Of a stretch of DNA of 64,000 bases, positions 36,377 to 46,516 are shown piece by piece. This stretch comes from Biscogniauxia marginata. Its lineage: Eukaryota > Ascomycota > Sordariomycetes > Xylariales > Xylariaceae. The position numbers and the translations under genes were made by a program. The DNA is taken from positions 434,001 through 498,000 of the forward strand of contig MU404064.1 in assembly GCA_022695795.1 (NCBI GenBank). The letters are read 5' to 3'. Position 1 is the stretch's first letter; every line of letters begins with the position of its first letter. Below the pieces are notes generated by a model. The model had not been told where the DNA came from. It saw nothing but the letters and a program-made list of their open reading frames with translations, and did not search any database.

Positions 36377-36578
36377 CCAACCTAGTCGTTGATTGACGCC
36401 GAGGATCTTTTGCACTCAAGGCAAACTCCGCGGCATCCCAAGGCTTCTTCGCAAGGCTGGAACCTATTTCCGCCACGTGACCTCGCGGACTCTTCACCCA
36501 CAACCATCTCTCAGCGACTTTGCTACACGGCTCTCGCCTCCGCCAACATCAGTCACCATTCATTCTTTATCCACGACT

Positions 36579-37577
36579 ATGTCTGCCTCTGTCACTATGG
36601 GTTCCACCAAGCAGGCCGCAATCTCGTGTGGCCCCATGGAACGGCTACCCGCGGAGATAAAACTCCAGCTCTTCATCCATTGTACCAGCTTTGAGATGGT
36701 CATCAATCTTCAGTTGGTGTCTCGCTCCTTTTCAGGTGTCTACAAAGTGTCATCTCGCACCATCATCAAGCAAACGATGGAGCAGTTAGCGGTATCCAAG
36801 GGCAGTCTGAAGCTCGCGGCAATGGCTGTTGAAGCTTCCAAGGTGAATCCTCTCGACAAATCTGCAATCACCGCCCTTCTCCATCAATATTTTGAGAAGG
36901 GTGTGGTATCGGACAGCTTCTATGACAAGCGCAACATCGCCCCTCTAAGCGCGATCTTGTCAGCAGCGTCAAGTCTCGTGGCTCTTCAGACCGGGTTCCG
37001 ATCCACCCTATTCACCGAAGAGGATAATCAACGGTTGTTGCAGGGTCTCTTGAGAGTGGAGATCGCGAAGAACCTTTTCCATGGAAAGGAGCAAGATGGT
37101 AGCATCATATTCAAGGCACGATTCCCGAAACTGGAAAAGAAATACTGGCTTTCATATTCTGCTGGTGGACTGGGCGGGCTCCGTGCCTCGCGTGACATTC
37201 TGTCGCGAGCTCTTTGTCGAGGTAAGTTGTATCAAGCCGGATGGTAATGTGAGACTTTATACTTACTTGAATATGTAGCCGTGCGGAACACACAAAAATG
37301 TCCTCATCAAGAATTCTGCACCTGCAGTGAATACTTCAGGGATGAGTTCCGCCGCGACATTTGGCTAGGGTTCTCGCAGAGTGTCGGTCTTAAGACCCTG
37401 AACACCTGGGTGTTATGTCTACATGCAGTGGTAGACATGCCTTTCAACCAGTTTTTGCGAGAAAACAGGTCTCACTTTGACCTCACCAACTACTACAACC
37501 AATTAATGGGTGCTGAGGAGACCCCTAAGCCAATCGTCGAGATTGCCACTTTGGCTCGCAAATCGGCCACTGAATAA
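36579..37577 (+). CDS. F-box-like protein, two exons
   Basis: Exons 36579-37221 and 37279-37577 join across a 57-nt intron (donor GTAAGT, acceptor TGTAG) to give 313 residues. The open frame extends upstream to 36393 without an ATG, so I use the ATG at 36579 (MSASVTMGS); the next one at 36597 is a fair alternative. Near residue 20 an F-box-like element is visible (MERLPAEIKLQLFIHC...NLQLVSRSF), the usual hydrophobic LPxEI...L..V(S/C)R pattern. The remainder is helical with no LRR, WD or kelch repeats. F-box proteins link substrates to the Skp1-Cullin-F-box ubiquitin ligase, and filamentous fungi carry large families of divergent ones. The C-terminal part has four Cys in HQEFCTCSEYF and nearby, of unknown meaning. 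The gene starts about 1 kb from the AT-rich island and may be variable. Confidence 0.75.
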
Positions 37578-38776
37578 GAGCAACTTGACTTGGTGGATCA
37601 GTGCTGGTGATCTCCAGCTGCCACCATGGTGAACTTGTCAATTTACCACTGCTATTGCTTCTGAGAGGTATGAGACCTTACCAAAATCCCCTATGCAAAT
37701 TCTATATTTTGACATGCTCGATTTTGTTTGGATAAACCTAACATGATTACCTAGGACTCAGCCTCTCGACCCTAGCTATCTGTCATGATGCGATGCGATG
37801 CTTTGGAGAGTTCATGGTTTCTCGCTAGTGCTCGGAACCGGGAGGGAGCGTAAAGGGCAGCAAAGGGCGTCTTTTGGTGTTTTTATTTTTTGGGCCTGAA
37901 GAGGCACATAATACTATAATAGCTGGTTATATTAATAAACCGATATGACCGGCGACAACTTGGAAAATTAATTGTGAATGCTGTGATCATAAACCTGCAA
38001 TTCTTTGTTGAATCGACGATTCCTTTGAGCAGTCCCTTTGCGTATATCCCTAAATTTCACCAGGCAGCCAGGGAACTGATACAAAATGGATTACACCTTA
38101 GCGAGCAATGCCGGCAGGAATCCTTTAAAATCTCTAGCCCTCGCTTCCGTCTTTTCTCAGGCTGTTGTTATGCTCACTTGTACCCCCATGATATGAGCAC
38201 TAACTAGCATCTTGATATATTTTCGATGCCGTCTACTCATCATTACTACCCATAGAAGCAGGTGATGGTATATATGACTTCAAGGCTTGATACTCGTGGA
38301 CTTCCTGCATTGCTAATAATAGAAAGGAGAGAATGCTACTGCGTAACCGTAGTTAAAGAGGGTAAATCAATCGTAGGTTATATGCTCAGAACTATGCCTA
38401 CAGATGGATCACTCAACTTCCCTTGCTAATCTCTTGATAAAGTCTTCAGCTATTAGCTAGACAAGCTGTTAGAGAGCACTGCCGCTCAGATTTCCCAAAA
38501 CCCTAAGATCCAGACCGATTATCTACTCCCACCATCTTCGTAGCTCAATAGCCATCAAGGAGTCCATATCAAGTTATTCCATTGTAAGCCAGATGCCTGA
38601 ATCGGTCACCTCACATCTTTCATCACGAACTCAAAAGATGCGGTATCCGATCTGCCCTGTCATATGCTCTACACTTCCTGGCCCAGGAAAAGTCCCTTGA
38701 TTACCAAAAACGCACGCCCAACGAATATCCCAAGCCCACAGGACCTTCACATTTCCCACTATGGCCTCCCCTCCCC
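37578..38776. other. intergenic, 3' flanks of converging genes
   Basis: No gene supported. AT-richer DNA with stops in all frames. It includes the 3' side of the F-box-like gene and of the minus-strand membrane protein gene. A frame on the minus strand continues to 38631 in a different reading from the membrane protein and is taken as chance. Confidence 0.5.
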
Positions 38777-39247
38777 TCACAAAACCAAGACCATATTCCG
38801 CAAGAACGCCATCACGCTCCCCACCCCGACGCCATCGTACACCAGCCCCGTCGCGCCCAGGTACGCGAGCCCAAAGTCGAGCATGCGCAGGACGTCGGGC
38901 TGCGCGAGCGCCCAGCCCAGCAGCGCCGCCGCGGCCACGAGCGCGCCGTCGCTGGCCCGGCGGCAGCCCAGCAGCACCAGCGCGTACCAGGCGACCCAGA
39001 AGCCGAGGCTCCGCGCGGGCAGCGTCGTCGTCATCGTCATCATCGTCGTGGTAGCGATCGCGGAATGGTGGACGCAGCGCAGGCCCGCGGCGGCGATGGC
39101 GACGAGGCCGAGGCCGAGCGTCGCTAGGTACACGCGCAAGGCGAGGCGGGTCGCCGAGACGAGGGCGCTGAGGTGCGCGCGCACGAGGTACACGATCAGG
39201 ATGGCTCTCCAGAAGGGCGGGAAGGTGGCTGCGATGAACGACCACAT
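38777..39247 (-). CDS. GC-rich multi-pass membrane protein, hypothetical
   Basis: One exon, 156 residues from the ATG at 39247, preceded by GGGGGCGCC. Four hydrophobic stretches are visible: residues about 4-24 (FIAATFPPFWRAILIVYL), 40-60 (YLATLGLGLVAIAAAGL), 80-98 (LGFWVAWYALVLLG) and 103-118 (LVAAAALLGWAL). This suggests a small integral membrane protein. A His/Thr/Met segment links helices 2 and 3. The DNA is strikingly GC-rich compared with both flanks, so that all frames stay open; two overlapping frames are as long, and I prefer this one because it alone gives regular helices. A GTGAGG donor-like site overlaps the stop, so a further exon is possible. Family not recognised. Confidence 0.45.
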   Translation of the reverse strand: MWSFIAATFPPFWRAILIVYLVRAHLSALVSATRLALRVYLATLGLGLVAIAAAGLRCVHHSAIATTTMMTMTTTLPARSLGFWVAWYALVLLGCRRASDGALVAAAALLGWALAQPDVLRMLDFGLAYLGATGLVYDGVGVGSVMAFLRNMVLVL

Positions 39248-41239
39248 GGCGCCCCCTTTTCTTCTGTCTTTTTTTTTTTCTTCTTCTCTTATTTAGATAT
39301 CCTCCTTTGGCTTGAGTGCCTTTTTCGGTTACTATTTGCCCTTATCGAGAGAGAACAACGAGGGCGCGGATGAGGACGGAGACGGAGAGGACTACTTGTG
39401 AGAAGTATTCGTATGATGATAGGCGGTAGGGCTCTCCCTCAGGACTACATGTACGGTATGGTCAAGAGCTTGTAATGATCGTATCTGATATCGGGGATAC
39501 AAGATTGATGCTCCTAAGTTATTGTCCTCTGCGTGCCACGTTTCACTTCTCTGCTGTGGCCCTCCGGTAGAAATGATCTGGGGGAACTAGCAAGTTCCGG
39601 ATGCAGTATCAATACACATCATTGTTATGCTGCTACTCTTCTTTGTTGATACGAAGTTGGTTGATACCGGTAGGTATTGACCACTATACATATAGATACG
39701 TGTAACAACAAAGAATATAACCCAACCTAACATGCATGTTTGAACAGTGGCCTTTGGTGCCCTCTGGCTGCCTCAGACTTTACTCAGGAGGTTATTCTGA
39801 AAGTCCCAATATCCTTCTTGGTTTATGCTTCTCAATTCAGAATAATTGACAGTCTGGTTAGAATCTATTATCATTTCTCAGGTCCTCCTTGACATACACG
39901 TAGTATAGTACAACAGAGCACATAATTTAGCAGGACGCACAATTACGAGAAAGTGTTCGGAGCATAGGTAGGTATCACAATACAGATCACTACTGCCAAT
40001 CTTATTCATCAGAGTATTATCTCAACTCAAGACCTATCTTATAGCATGTGATTAATCTTGCTCAGACTTTTGCTTCCTAAGCTTCTTTCTCTCTTGGCTT
40101 ACATGTAATATACCACGACCTAATGGTGTAATAGGAGCAAGCTATCTTGGACGTTGTCCATCCGATAGAGTGTAATGATAATAATAAAACCCCAGCGAAA
40201 TATGCGTGCTAGCAATATAGTATAGGGGGATCTGGTACAGTGTGGATGATTATAAAAATACATTGGTACGACAAGAAAAGACGGGCTATACCTCATGTAT
40301 TGTATACGTTCTCGTTGGCTACCATGTATCGACTTGTATCTACGACAGTGCGTGGTAGACGGGCGATGATTGAACGATTCGACCAAGATCTTTTGCGGGG
40401 AAGTGGGCCTGGTATAGGTAGGTATTATCTTTCTATCTACGAATCCGACCAAGGAGCAAGCCGAGTTACGGACCTTATCTACCTCCTCTACCTTTCGCTG
40501 GACTAATAATTATAAAATCCGATAACATGACTTGACGGGACGGAATGTCTTTAGGTAGGTAGGTAAGTAACCTAACCTACTAAGGTTTCCAACGCATGTT
40601 TTTTATTATCTCGGCATATCTCCTGAATCGCAACCTTATCAATATGTCCGAGGATCGGTTATCTAAACCACCCATCTACATGATCTCGAGCCTGTGACGA
40701 ATTAATAGCATTATACGTGCACCGTGCACCGTGCACTACGGCCTCCTCCGTAAGAGAACATTTTCATTCCTTTAAGTATTTGATCACCGTCATCGTGTAT
40801 CGTATAGACGGCGGTCAAGCTAGTGGGGTATACACCAGGTATCCTCCTGTTGCGTGTACTTGCTATCTGTATACACTAATAAGATAGGCGGCCGACAACG
40901 GGCGGGCGGCTATCGAGTACCTACCAGGCTCTAAGCCCGAGATATCTCCCTTGCCGTGATCTTACTCAATCTTGATGAACTGATTATCTAGATCATCTCA
41001 ACATCTTCGCCAGTCGTCATCGTCTTCACGTGACGATCCTGCGGTCTCATTAGAGGCCGAGAACGGTAAAGAGATGTAATAGGGCTACCGAACCCCTCAA
41101 GCACGAACAACCATATATGCCCACCACTGTACATTCGATATAACTTCCATCATTGTGAACGTATCACCTTGAATAATCAACTTTTCTTGTTTTTTTACAT
41201 CACGCTGTAGTGGTGTAGAGAAAAGCAAGCAATTTGACG
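39248..41239. other. intergenic between divergent genes
   Basis: Contains the promoters of the minus-strand membrane protein (left) and the plus-strand DUF3445 gene (right). A T-rich run lies at about 39268-39280. Tandem GTGCACC units are at 40717-40736, and GGTA-type runs at about 40553-40580. No ORF with a domain. Confidence 0.5.
40717..40736. repeat. tandem GTGCACC repeat
   Basis: Two full copies and one partial copy of a 7-base unit containing the palindrome GTGCAC, about 500 bases upstream of the DUF3445 gene. Could bind a dimeric factor or be a simple microsatellite. Confidence 0.6.
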
Positions 41240-42577
41240 ATGGACGAGATGCTTACGACTGTGTCTAGAAGGGCTGAGAAGGCGTATCATGGATTCAAAG
41301 ATTCCAGCCGCAGTTGTATCACCATAGCGAAAGCATCATGGGGTGAACTCATATCGAGTGGGCGTCTCCCGCAGCCAGCTTACATCTCCATTATCCTCCT
41401 GTTCTTAGTCACCAGTACGGCAGTCTACGTCGTCCGCAGACAGAGGGTCAAGCAGCGTACTGCACGCCCATCAACTCCTACGACACCAAGGCTCGAGAAG
41501 GCATTGAAGCCCCCACCGCGCGAATTGGGGAAATGGACTCCATCGGACTTCCGCACTCCTAAGCCAGATCCATACCCCAACTGGTCCATCGAGCATACCA
41601 AGCCACTTCCATATCGACCTTTCCGGTACGGGCCCAAATACCACGTGACGATGGGGCTCCGATCTATTCAGCTTGCCGACTGGATCGAGCTTGACAACCA
41701 TTTCCCACGCTACCACGCCGACAAGGCGCGGCGGATCAAAGAGAAGGGGTCTAAGCTGTGTGGGACGGCACCAGAAGCTTACCCCGCGGCGGTTGAGCTG
41801 CTCGAAGAACTGACGGACTACTTGCCAGCACGCTATCCATCGCTGTACAAGCGGACAGATATGGGATTAGACAACCTGTGGTCTGGCGAAAGCTTCGACA
41901 TCGTCAGCCGACCACTAGCCGAAGATCCCATGCAGATGTGCGCACGGTTGGTGCAGGATGATCTAGCCATCATGATCGAGAAGCCTGACGGGCAGTACTA
42001 CCTCCTGGCAGGCGCCATCGTTCTCGCCGGGTTCTGGCGCATGCAGGACAAGTTTGGCATGCCGCTATCTGAGATCCACACCTCCGGCCACGTCCCGCAG
42101 TACAAGGAAAAGCTGGAAAAGGGTATGATGAACCTGTTCCGCCGCCTCAAGCCGGAAGAGATCGTCTCGCGCAACAACTACTTCATGCAAGTAGACGACG
42201 ACCTGGCTTGGTCCTGGAGCATCGGGGACGAGGATGCTCCCGAGGTCAGCTGGAACACGGCAGAGAAGAACCGTGCTATCGACCATCACCACTACCGGTC
42301 CGAAAGGCAGACGCTCCGGCGCCTGCCTAAGAGCGGCGGCGTCGTGTTCACCATCCGTACCTACTTCCACCCGATCAAGGAGATAGCCGAGGAAGATTAC
42401 GTCCCCGGCAGACTGGCGAGCGCGGTGAGGAGCTGGGGAGACGACGTGAGCCGGTACAAGGGCAAGGAAAAGTACGGCGATGTGTTGCTAGAGTTTCTAG
42501 ATAAGAAGCACGAGGAACAGATCGCAAGGGGGCTGGATCTCAGTCGCGAGGACGAGGTCAGAGCTTACCCTTTTTAA
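41240..42577 (+). CDS. DUF3445 protein, heme-dependent oxidative N-demethylase-like, membrane-anchored
   Basis: Intronless, 445 residues from the ATG at 41240; the open frame just upstream lacks another ATG. Residues about 48-64 (AYISIILLFLVTSTAVYVV) form one transmembrane anchor after a short Lys/Arg-containing head. The remainder is a DUF3445 (PF11927) domain with recognisable stretches: PFRYGPKYHVTMGLRSI, the WIELDNHFPRYHADKARRI block near residue 150, VQDDLAIMIEK, GFWRMQDKFGMPLSEIHTS-like text at about 270, and RQTLRRLPKSGGVVFTIRTY near 360. Bacterial relatives are the heme subunit of an oxidative N-demethylase. Fungal members are common, and their substrate is unknown. The single exon contrasts with neighbours of two to nine exons. 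A 22-base A tract lies 62 bases after the stop on the same strand. Confidence 0.85.
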   Translation: MDEMLTTVSRRAEKAYHGFKDSSRSCITIAKASWGELISSGRLPQPAYISIILLFLVTSTAVYVVRRQRVKQRTARPSTPTTPRLEKALKPPPRELGKWTPSDFRTPKPDPYPNWSIEHTKPLPYRPFRYGPKYHVTMGLRSIQLADWIELDNHFPRYHADKARRIKEKGSKLCGTAPEAYPAAVELLEELTDYLPARYPSLYKRTDMGLDNLWSGESFDIVSRPLAEDPMQMCARLVQDDLAIMIEKPDGQYYLLAGAIVLAGFWRMQDKFGMPLSEIHTSGHVPQYKEKLEKGMMNLFRRLKPEEIVSRNNYFMQVDDDLAWSWSIGDEDAPEVSWNTAEKNRAIDHHHYRSERQTLRRLPKSGGVVFTIRTYFHPIKEIAEEDYVPGRLASAVRSWGDDVSRYKGKEKYGDVLLEFLDKKHEEQIARGLDLSREDEVRAYPF

Positions 42578-43109
42578 TAGCATACCTAGCCAGCTGGGAT
42601 AATATTGAATTTGTTAAATGAATGAAAGAGCGAATTTTGAAAAAAAAAAAAAAAAAAAAAATTTGAGCGATATATTATCTTGATTTCGGCTCGTAAGACT
42701 ACAAGGACGAGGCCTTGGTGAAAAGAGAAAGCTATTTGATTGATGATCGAACTTGATGTTGTAAGTAACGAAAAGGCATTCACAATGGAATTCACACACT
42801 TGCATATTTTGTACGTACTTACAGCATTTATCTACATATATGCATCATTCATTAGTAAGGAATCGGAACAATGCAACCCCCGTAACAGCTTACCGTAGCT
42901 TCATCTGGCAGCTCCACTTTATCAGTGGTAGCTCTGCATGGATTACTAGCACCACATGTACGGACTACGGACTACAACTTTACTTCATCATTGCTGCACG
43001 GGCGTCGACGACGGGAAATGATAATGCGATTACCTCGACCTTGAATTTGTTGCGACCACCACCACGCCTACTACCACCACTACCACCACCGCTTCGTCAC
43101 CCGGCCAGA
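42578..43109. other. intergenic with long A tract
   Basis: Includes the DUF3445 3' flank, a 22-base A tract at 42640-42661, and the upstream region of TVP23 with CCACCA-type runs at about 43058-43090. No gene. Confidence 0.55.
42640..42661 (+). repeat. 22-base poly(A) tract downstream of DUF3445 gene
   Basis: An uninterrupted A run, 62 bases after the stop codon, on the coding strand. It is either a homopolymer microsatellite or a fossil poly(A) tail. No target-site duplication bracketing the gene was found by eye. Confidence 0.8.
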
Positions 43110-43929
43110 ATGGAATCAACACATCAGCAGCAGCCGCTGCAGCCGCTGCCAGGCACTCTGAGTTGGCGTCTCAGTTCGCATCCCATCACCCTCCTTACCT
43201 TCCTCGCCTTTCGCGTCTGTAAGTCGTTTCGTCCCCGTCCGGGTTTCCTTCAGGAGGGGAGGGGGTGAGAGAGACGAAGGGGGAAAAGGAAAAGAAAAGA
43301 ATAGAAAAGCCGATCCCGTCTAACATGGTTATACTTTACCTCAGCGTCGCTCCTCGTGTACCTCTTCGGCGTCATCTTCACGGACAACATGGTGATGATC
43401 TTCATCGTGACGATCCTGCTGCTGGCGGCGGACTTCTACTACCTCAAGAACATCGCGGGGCGGCGGCTGGTGGGCCTGCGGTGGTGGAACGAGGTCGACC
43501 CGGCCACGGGCGACAGCCAGTGGGTCTTCGAGAGCAGCGAGCCCGGCACCAAGGTCGTCAACGCCACCGACAGCCGCTTCTTCTGGCTCGCCATCTACGC
43601 CCAGCCCGTCCTATGGGTCGCCCTCGCCATCCTCGCCATCGTCCGCCTCAAGTTCATGTGGTTGCCACTCGTGGGTAAGCAAAACCGGCCCCCCACCCCC
43701 CAGAGATAAAAACTGTCTTGTTGATGGGATGCAACAAAAAGATTTTGGCTGACGTTGCTCTTGGATAGCTATCGCGCTCACCCTCACCATCACGAACAGC
43801 CTCGCCTTCTCGCGCTGCGACAAGTTCAGCCAGGCGTCGAATCTTGCCGGCAGCGCCCTGTACTCGGGTAACCTCGCCGGCAACCTCGCGAGCAACATGG
43901 TGGGTCGCCTCTTCACGTTCGGTCGATGA
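43110..43929 (+). CDS. TVP23: Golgi membrane protein TVP23
   Basis: Exons 43110-43218, 43345-43674 and 43769-43929 join in frame across introns of 126 and 94 nt to give 199 residues, the length of the yeast protein. The family (DUF846) is recognised from [14 protein letters not shown] near residue 16, the first helix and [13 protein letters not shown], then the invariant [14 protein letters not shown] and [14 protein letters not shown] and [10 protein letters not shown] stretches, and the exon-3 block [11 protein letters not shown]. Four transmembrane helices are expected. TVP23 is a conserved Golgi/TGN vesicle membrane protein thought to help in protein transport and retention. Exon 3 ends early with VGRLFTFGR and then a stop, a plausible family end. 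The start at 43110 follows CGGCCAGA; no in-frame upstream ATG adds conserved sequence. Confidence 0.93.
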
Positions 43930-45060
43930 AGTTGAAACGGAGAAAAAGAAGACGGAGAGACGCAGTGCATGGATACGTGGGCCATCTAGGACACTTGAGG
44001 GTATACTGGGGTGAATCGTCGTAGTTAGATCCTCCCCTCCCCCTCGGAAAGAATCATGGCAGATGTGCGGTCGGAATGCCACCGAATATCCGTGGCGTTT
44101 TAATGTTCCAGGCAGTTTCGGTTTTCATATTCTTCTTTTTTATTCGGGGAGGGCGTCCTCGGTCATGCTTTAGGACGCAGCGAATTTGTTGGACCAAATA
44201 AATAAAAAAAACCCCCAGAAAGGTCCGTGTATAGTATGATTTGTGTCGAAATGATATCCCGGGTTTTTTATTGCTTAAGGTGGAAAAAGTAGACACGATA
44301 TTTGAATTTATCTATGTGCTTCATTAAAGAACGTCCGAAATAGACAAAAGCTCAAAACGCTATCTACGTCCGAGGAGCTGGGGGAAACAACCACAGCCAT
44401 GATTTCTAGGACTTGGATATTGTAATAGGGGAAATCGAAGTTGACCACAAGATAGTCCGATAGTCGTATTCCAGACACCACGCCCCTTCTCAGCATTAAA
44501 GGAACAGCGTATAAAAATGATTGCCTAAGCACGAATAACAATCAATTCGAATCCCGGACTCCAAAAGCAGTATCCTAGTATCTAGCTCACTTCGATTCGA
44601 TGGGAGGGACAGGGAATCGGGTAGTAAGGTAAGTGTATGATAGTAGTTAATAGTAGTAGATAGATAGTAGGTAGATATGGTGGGTAAGGTAAAAGGTATA
44701 CTGAAAAAGGCCTTCTTCCCCCTATTTCCATCTCCCTTTCAAAGAAATCCGCTATGAGAAGACCTTTTCTCTCTCTCTCTCTCGTTTCCCTTCTCAAGAG
44801 AGCAGGGCATTCCTTCTCTCACACTTTCTCCCGTCTTTGCTCCTTTTTCTCTTTCCATCACACACACACACATATATATAGGCGTGCGCATGATATCAAT
44901 GAGTATAGTGCCAAGCGAACTAATAAAAGATCTTCGCAAAACGACTTTAAATAAAAGGAAATTACCTCCCCTACACAACTAAAATATCAGGAACCCCGGG
45001 ACGAGATCAAGCCCCCCTTCTTCCTCCTTACTTATTTATTTATTGATGGTCCACCTGCCG
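43930..45060. other. intergenic, microsatellite-rich
   Basis: No gene supported. Contains pyrimidine runs (about 44763-44845), a CACACA/TATATA microsatellite (about 44860-44880), AGTAGATAGATAG-type runs (about 44655-44675) and A-rich patches. ORFs on both strands are low-complexity. Confidence 0.55.
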
Positions 45061-46516
45061 TCATCGCGAGCAGGTCCGCCGATGCCGTCCGGCGTCCTCG
45101 ATCGCCTCGTCCAGGTGCCGCTCCTCCTCCTCGAGCCGGCGGATCTCGGCCTCTGTCATCCCTTCCTCGACCAGGTGCGCATACCGCGACGCGACGGGCG
45201 GCGTGGACGATCGGGCCCCAGCCCCGACCCCAGCCCCGGCTTCTCGGGTTGCGTTCGTGTTCGTGTTCGCCCTCGTGATCGAAATCTCCGACTGGCTGTG
45301 GCTGGGCCTGTGGCCGGAGACGCTAGCCGCTGCAACTGCCGCGGCCGCTGCTGGTGGCGGCGGCGTAAGTGTCGGCGTGGGTGCGCGGTCAATATACGGT
45401 TCTGTGCTCATGCTGGGACGGCCGAAGGGCCCTCCTACTACTCCTCCTACTCCGGAGCCCGCCACGCCGTCCTCGCCGCCGTACGTCGAGTGCGGGGTCG
45501 ATTCCGATATCCCCGGGATCTCCTTGTCGCCTATCATGACGTGTTGGGTGACTGAGTCCGAGGCGTAGCTGACGTTGGGGTCGCGGCTGCGCTGGCCGCT
45601 GCGATGGCCGCTGCGACGCCGGAAGCAGAAGAACCAGGCGATCAAAGCGATAATCAGGATAACTGCTACGGCGCAGCCCACAGCGATTCCCGCAATGGCC
45701 CCCGGTGACAACCCTTGATTGCCTCCTGAAGAGTTCGTTTGCGCCGCTTCTGAAGTTGACGTCGCTGACGGAGATCCGTCGGTAGTCCCGCTCGAAGGCG
45801 TGATGGATTCGGGCCTCGCTGGGTTGCTGCCAGTGTCTGTATCCTGTAGGTTGCTCGCCGCCGTATCGTATTCAGTTGTATAAATTGCAAATACTGGTGT
45901 AGAACTGGTGCCACTAGACGTCGAATTACTCCACACAAACTCGATATACAGCGGCTGATTAATCCATCTTCCAAAAGTATCTACGTCGTCCTCTAATGGT
46001 AGAATGACGCTGTCCTCGGTTGCTATTAGGCTCGTTAGTTCTCCTTTCTTTTTACTTTCCCCAAATAACCATCTTGATCAGACCAGGAGGGTTTTGCATA
46101 CTCGGTAATCTTAACGGAGGTAGTTGCTGTCTCCGTTCAACGTCCAAATTTTCCCCGTTAGTATCATCCTGACCTGTAGTACCTGTACTCAGTGGTTGCG
46201 GGATCACTCCTCGGCCGATAGTGATACTGTCGGTATAGGTCTTCAGGTTGGCATAGGTAACCGTCAGATCTGTGATTCCTGCGCCTTTCTGGAATGTTAT
46301 CGTCTGGTTTCCTTCGGATTGTGCAAAGGTAGCCGGCGTTGGGAAAGCTGGTTCGATCACGACAACCGAGTTCGATGAACTTGACGACGTCGATGTCCCC
46401 GTTACTCCAGCCGTTCCGACTTCACTACCTCGAACATCACGGCTGTTCTTTCCCGCCGCCAGACCTACTAAACAGGTTAAGAACCCGAATGTCGAGGCAT
46501 CGAGCCGCATATTCAT
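45061..46516 (-). CDS. single-pass cell-surface membrane protein, Ser/Thr-rich, three exons
   Basis: Exons 46516-46183, 46126-46070 and 46022-45061 join in frame to give 450 residues. The second intron is 47 nt with a weak GTTATT donor; an alternative using GTAAAA with a downstream acceptor also keeps frame, so the middle junction is uncertain. Residues 1 to about 22 (MNMRLDASTFGFLTCLVGLAAG) form a signal peptide, followed by a Ser/Thr-rich extracellular part with N-x-T sites. Exon 3 opens with SVILPLEDDVDTFGRWINQPLYIEFVW and a second Ser/Thr-rich stalk. One transmembrane helix (GAIAGIAVGCAVAVILIIALIAWFFCF) is followed by a basic stop-transfer (RRRSGHRSGQR) and a long disordered cytosolic tail ending in a Glu-rich helix. 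The layout resembles fungal Mid2/Wsc-type surface sensors, but no WSC Cys domain is present. Confidence 0.7.

Noticed and set aside
44540..44560. tRNA-like T-loop (ATTCGAATCCC)
   Set aside because: The flanking bases do not form a T stem or acceptor stem, and no A box lies at the right distance. No other tRNA candidate was found by eye in the window.
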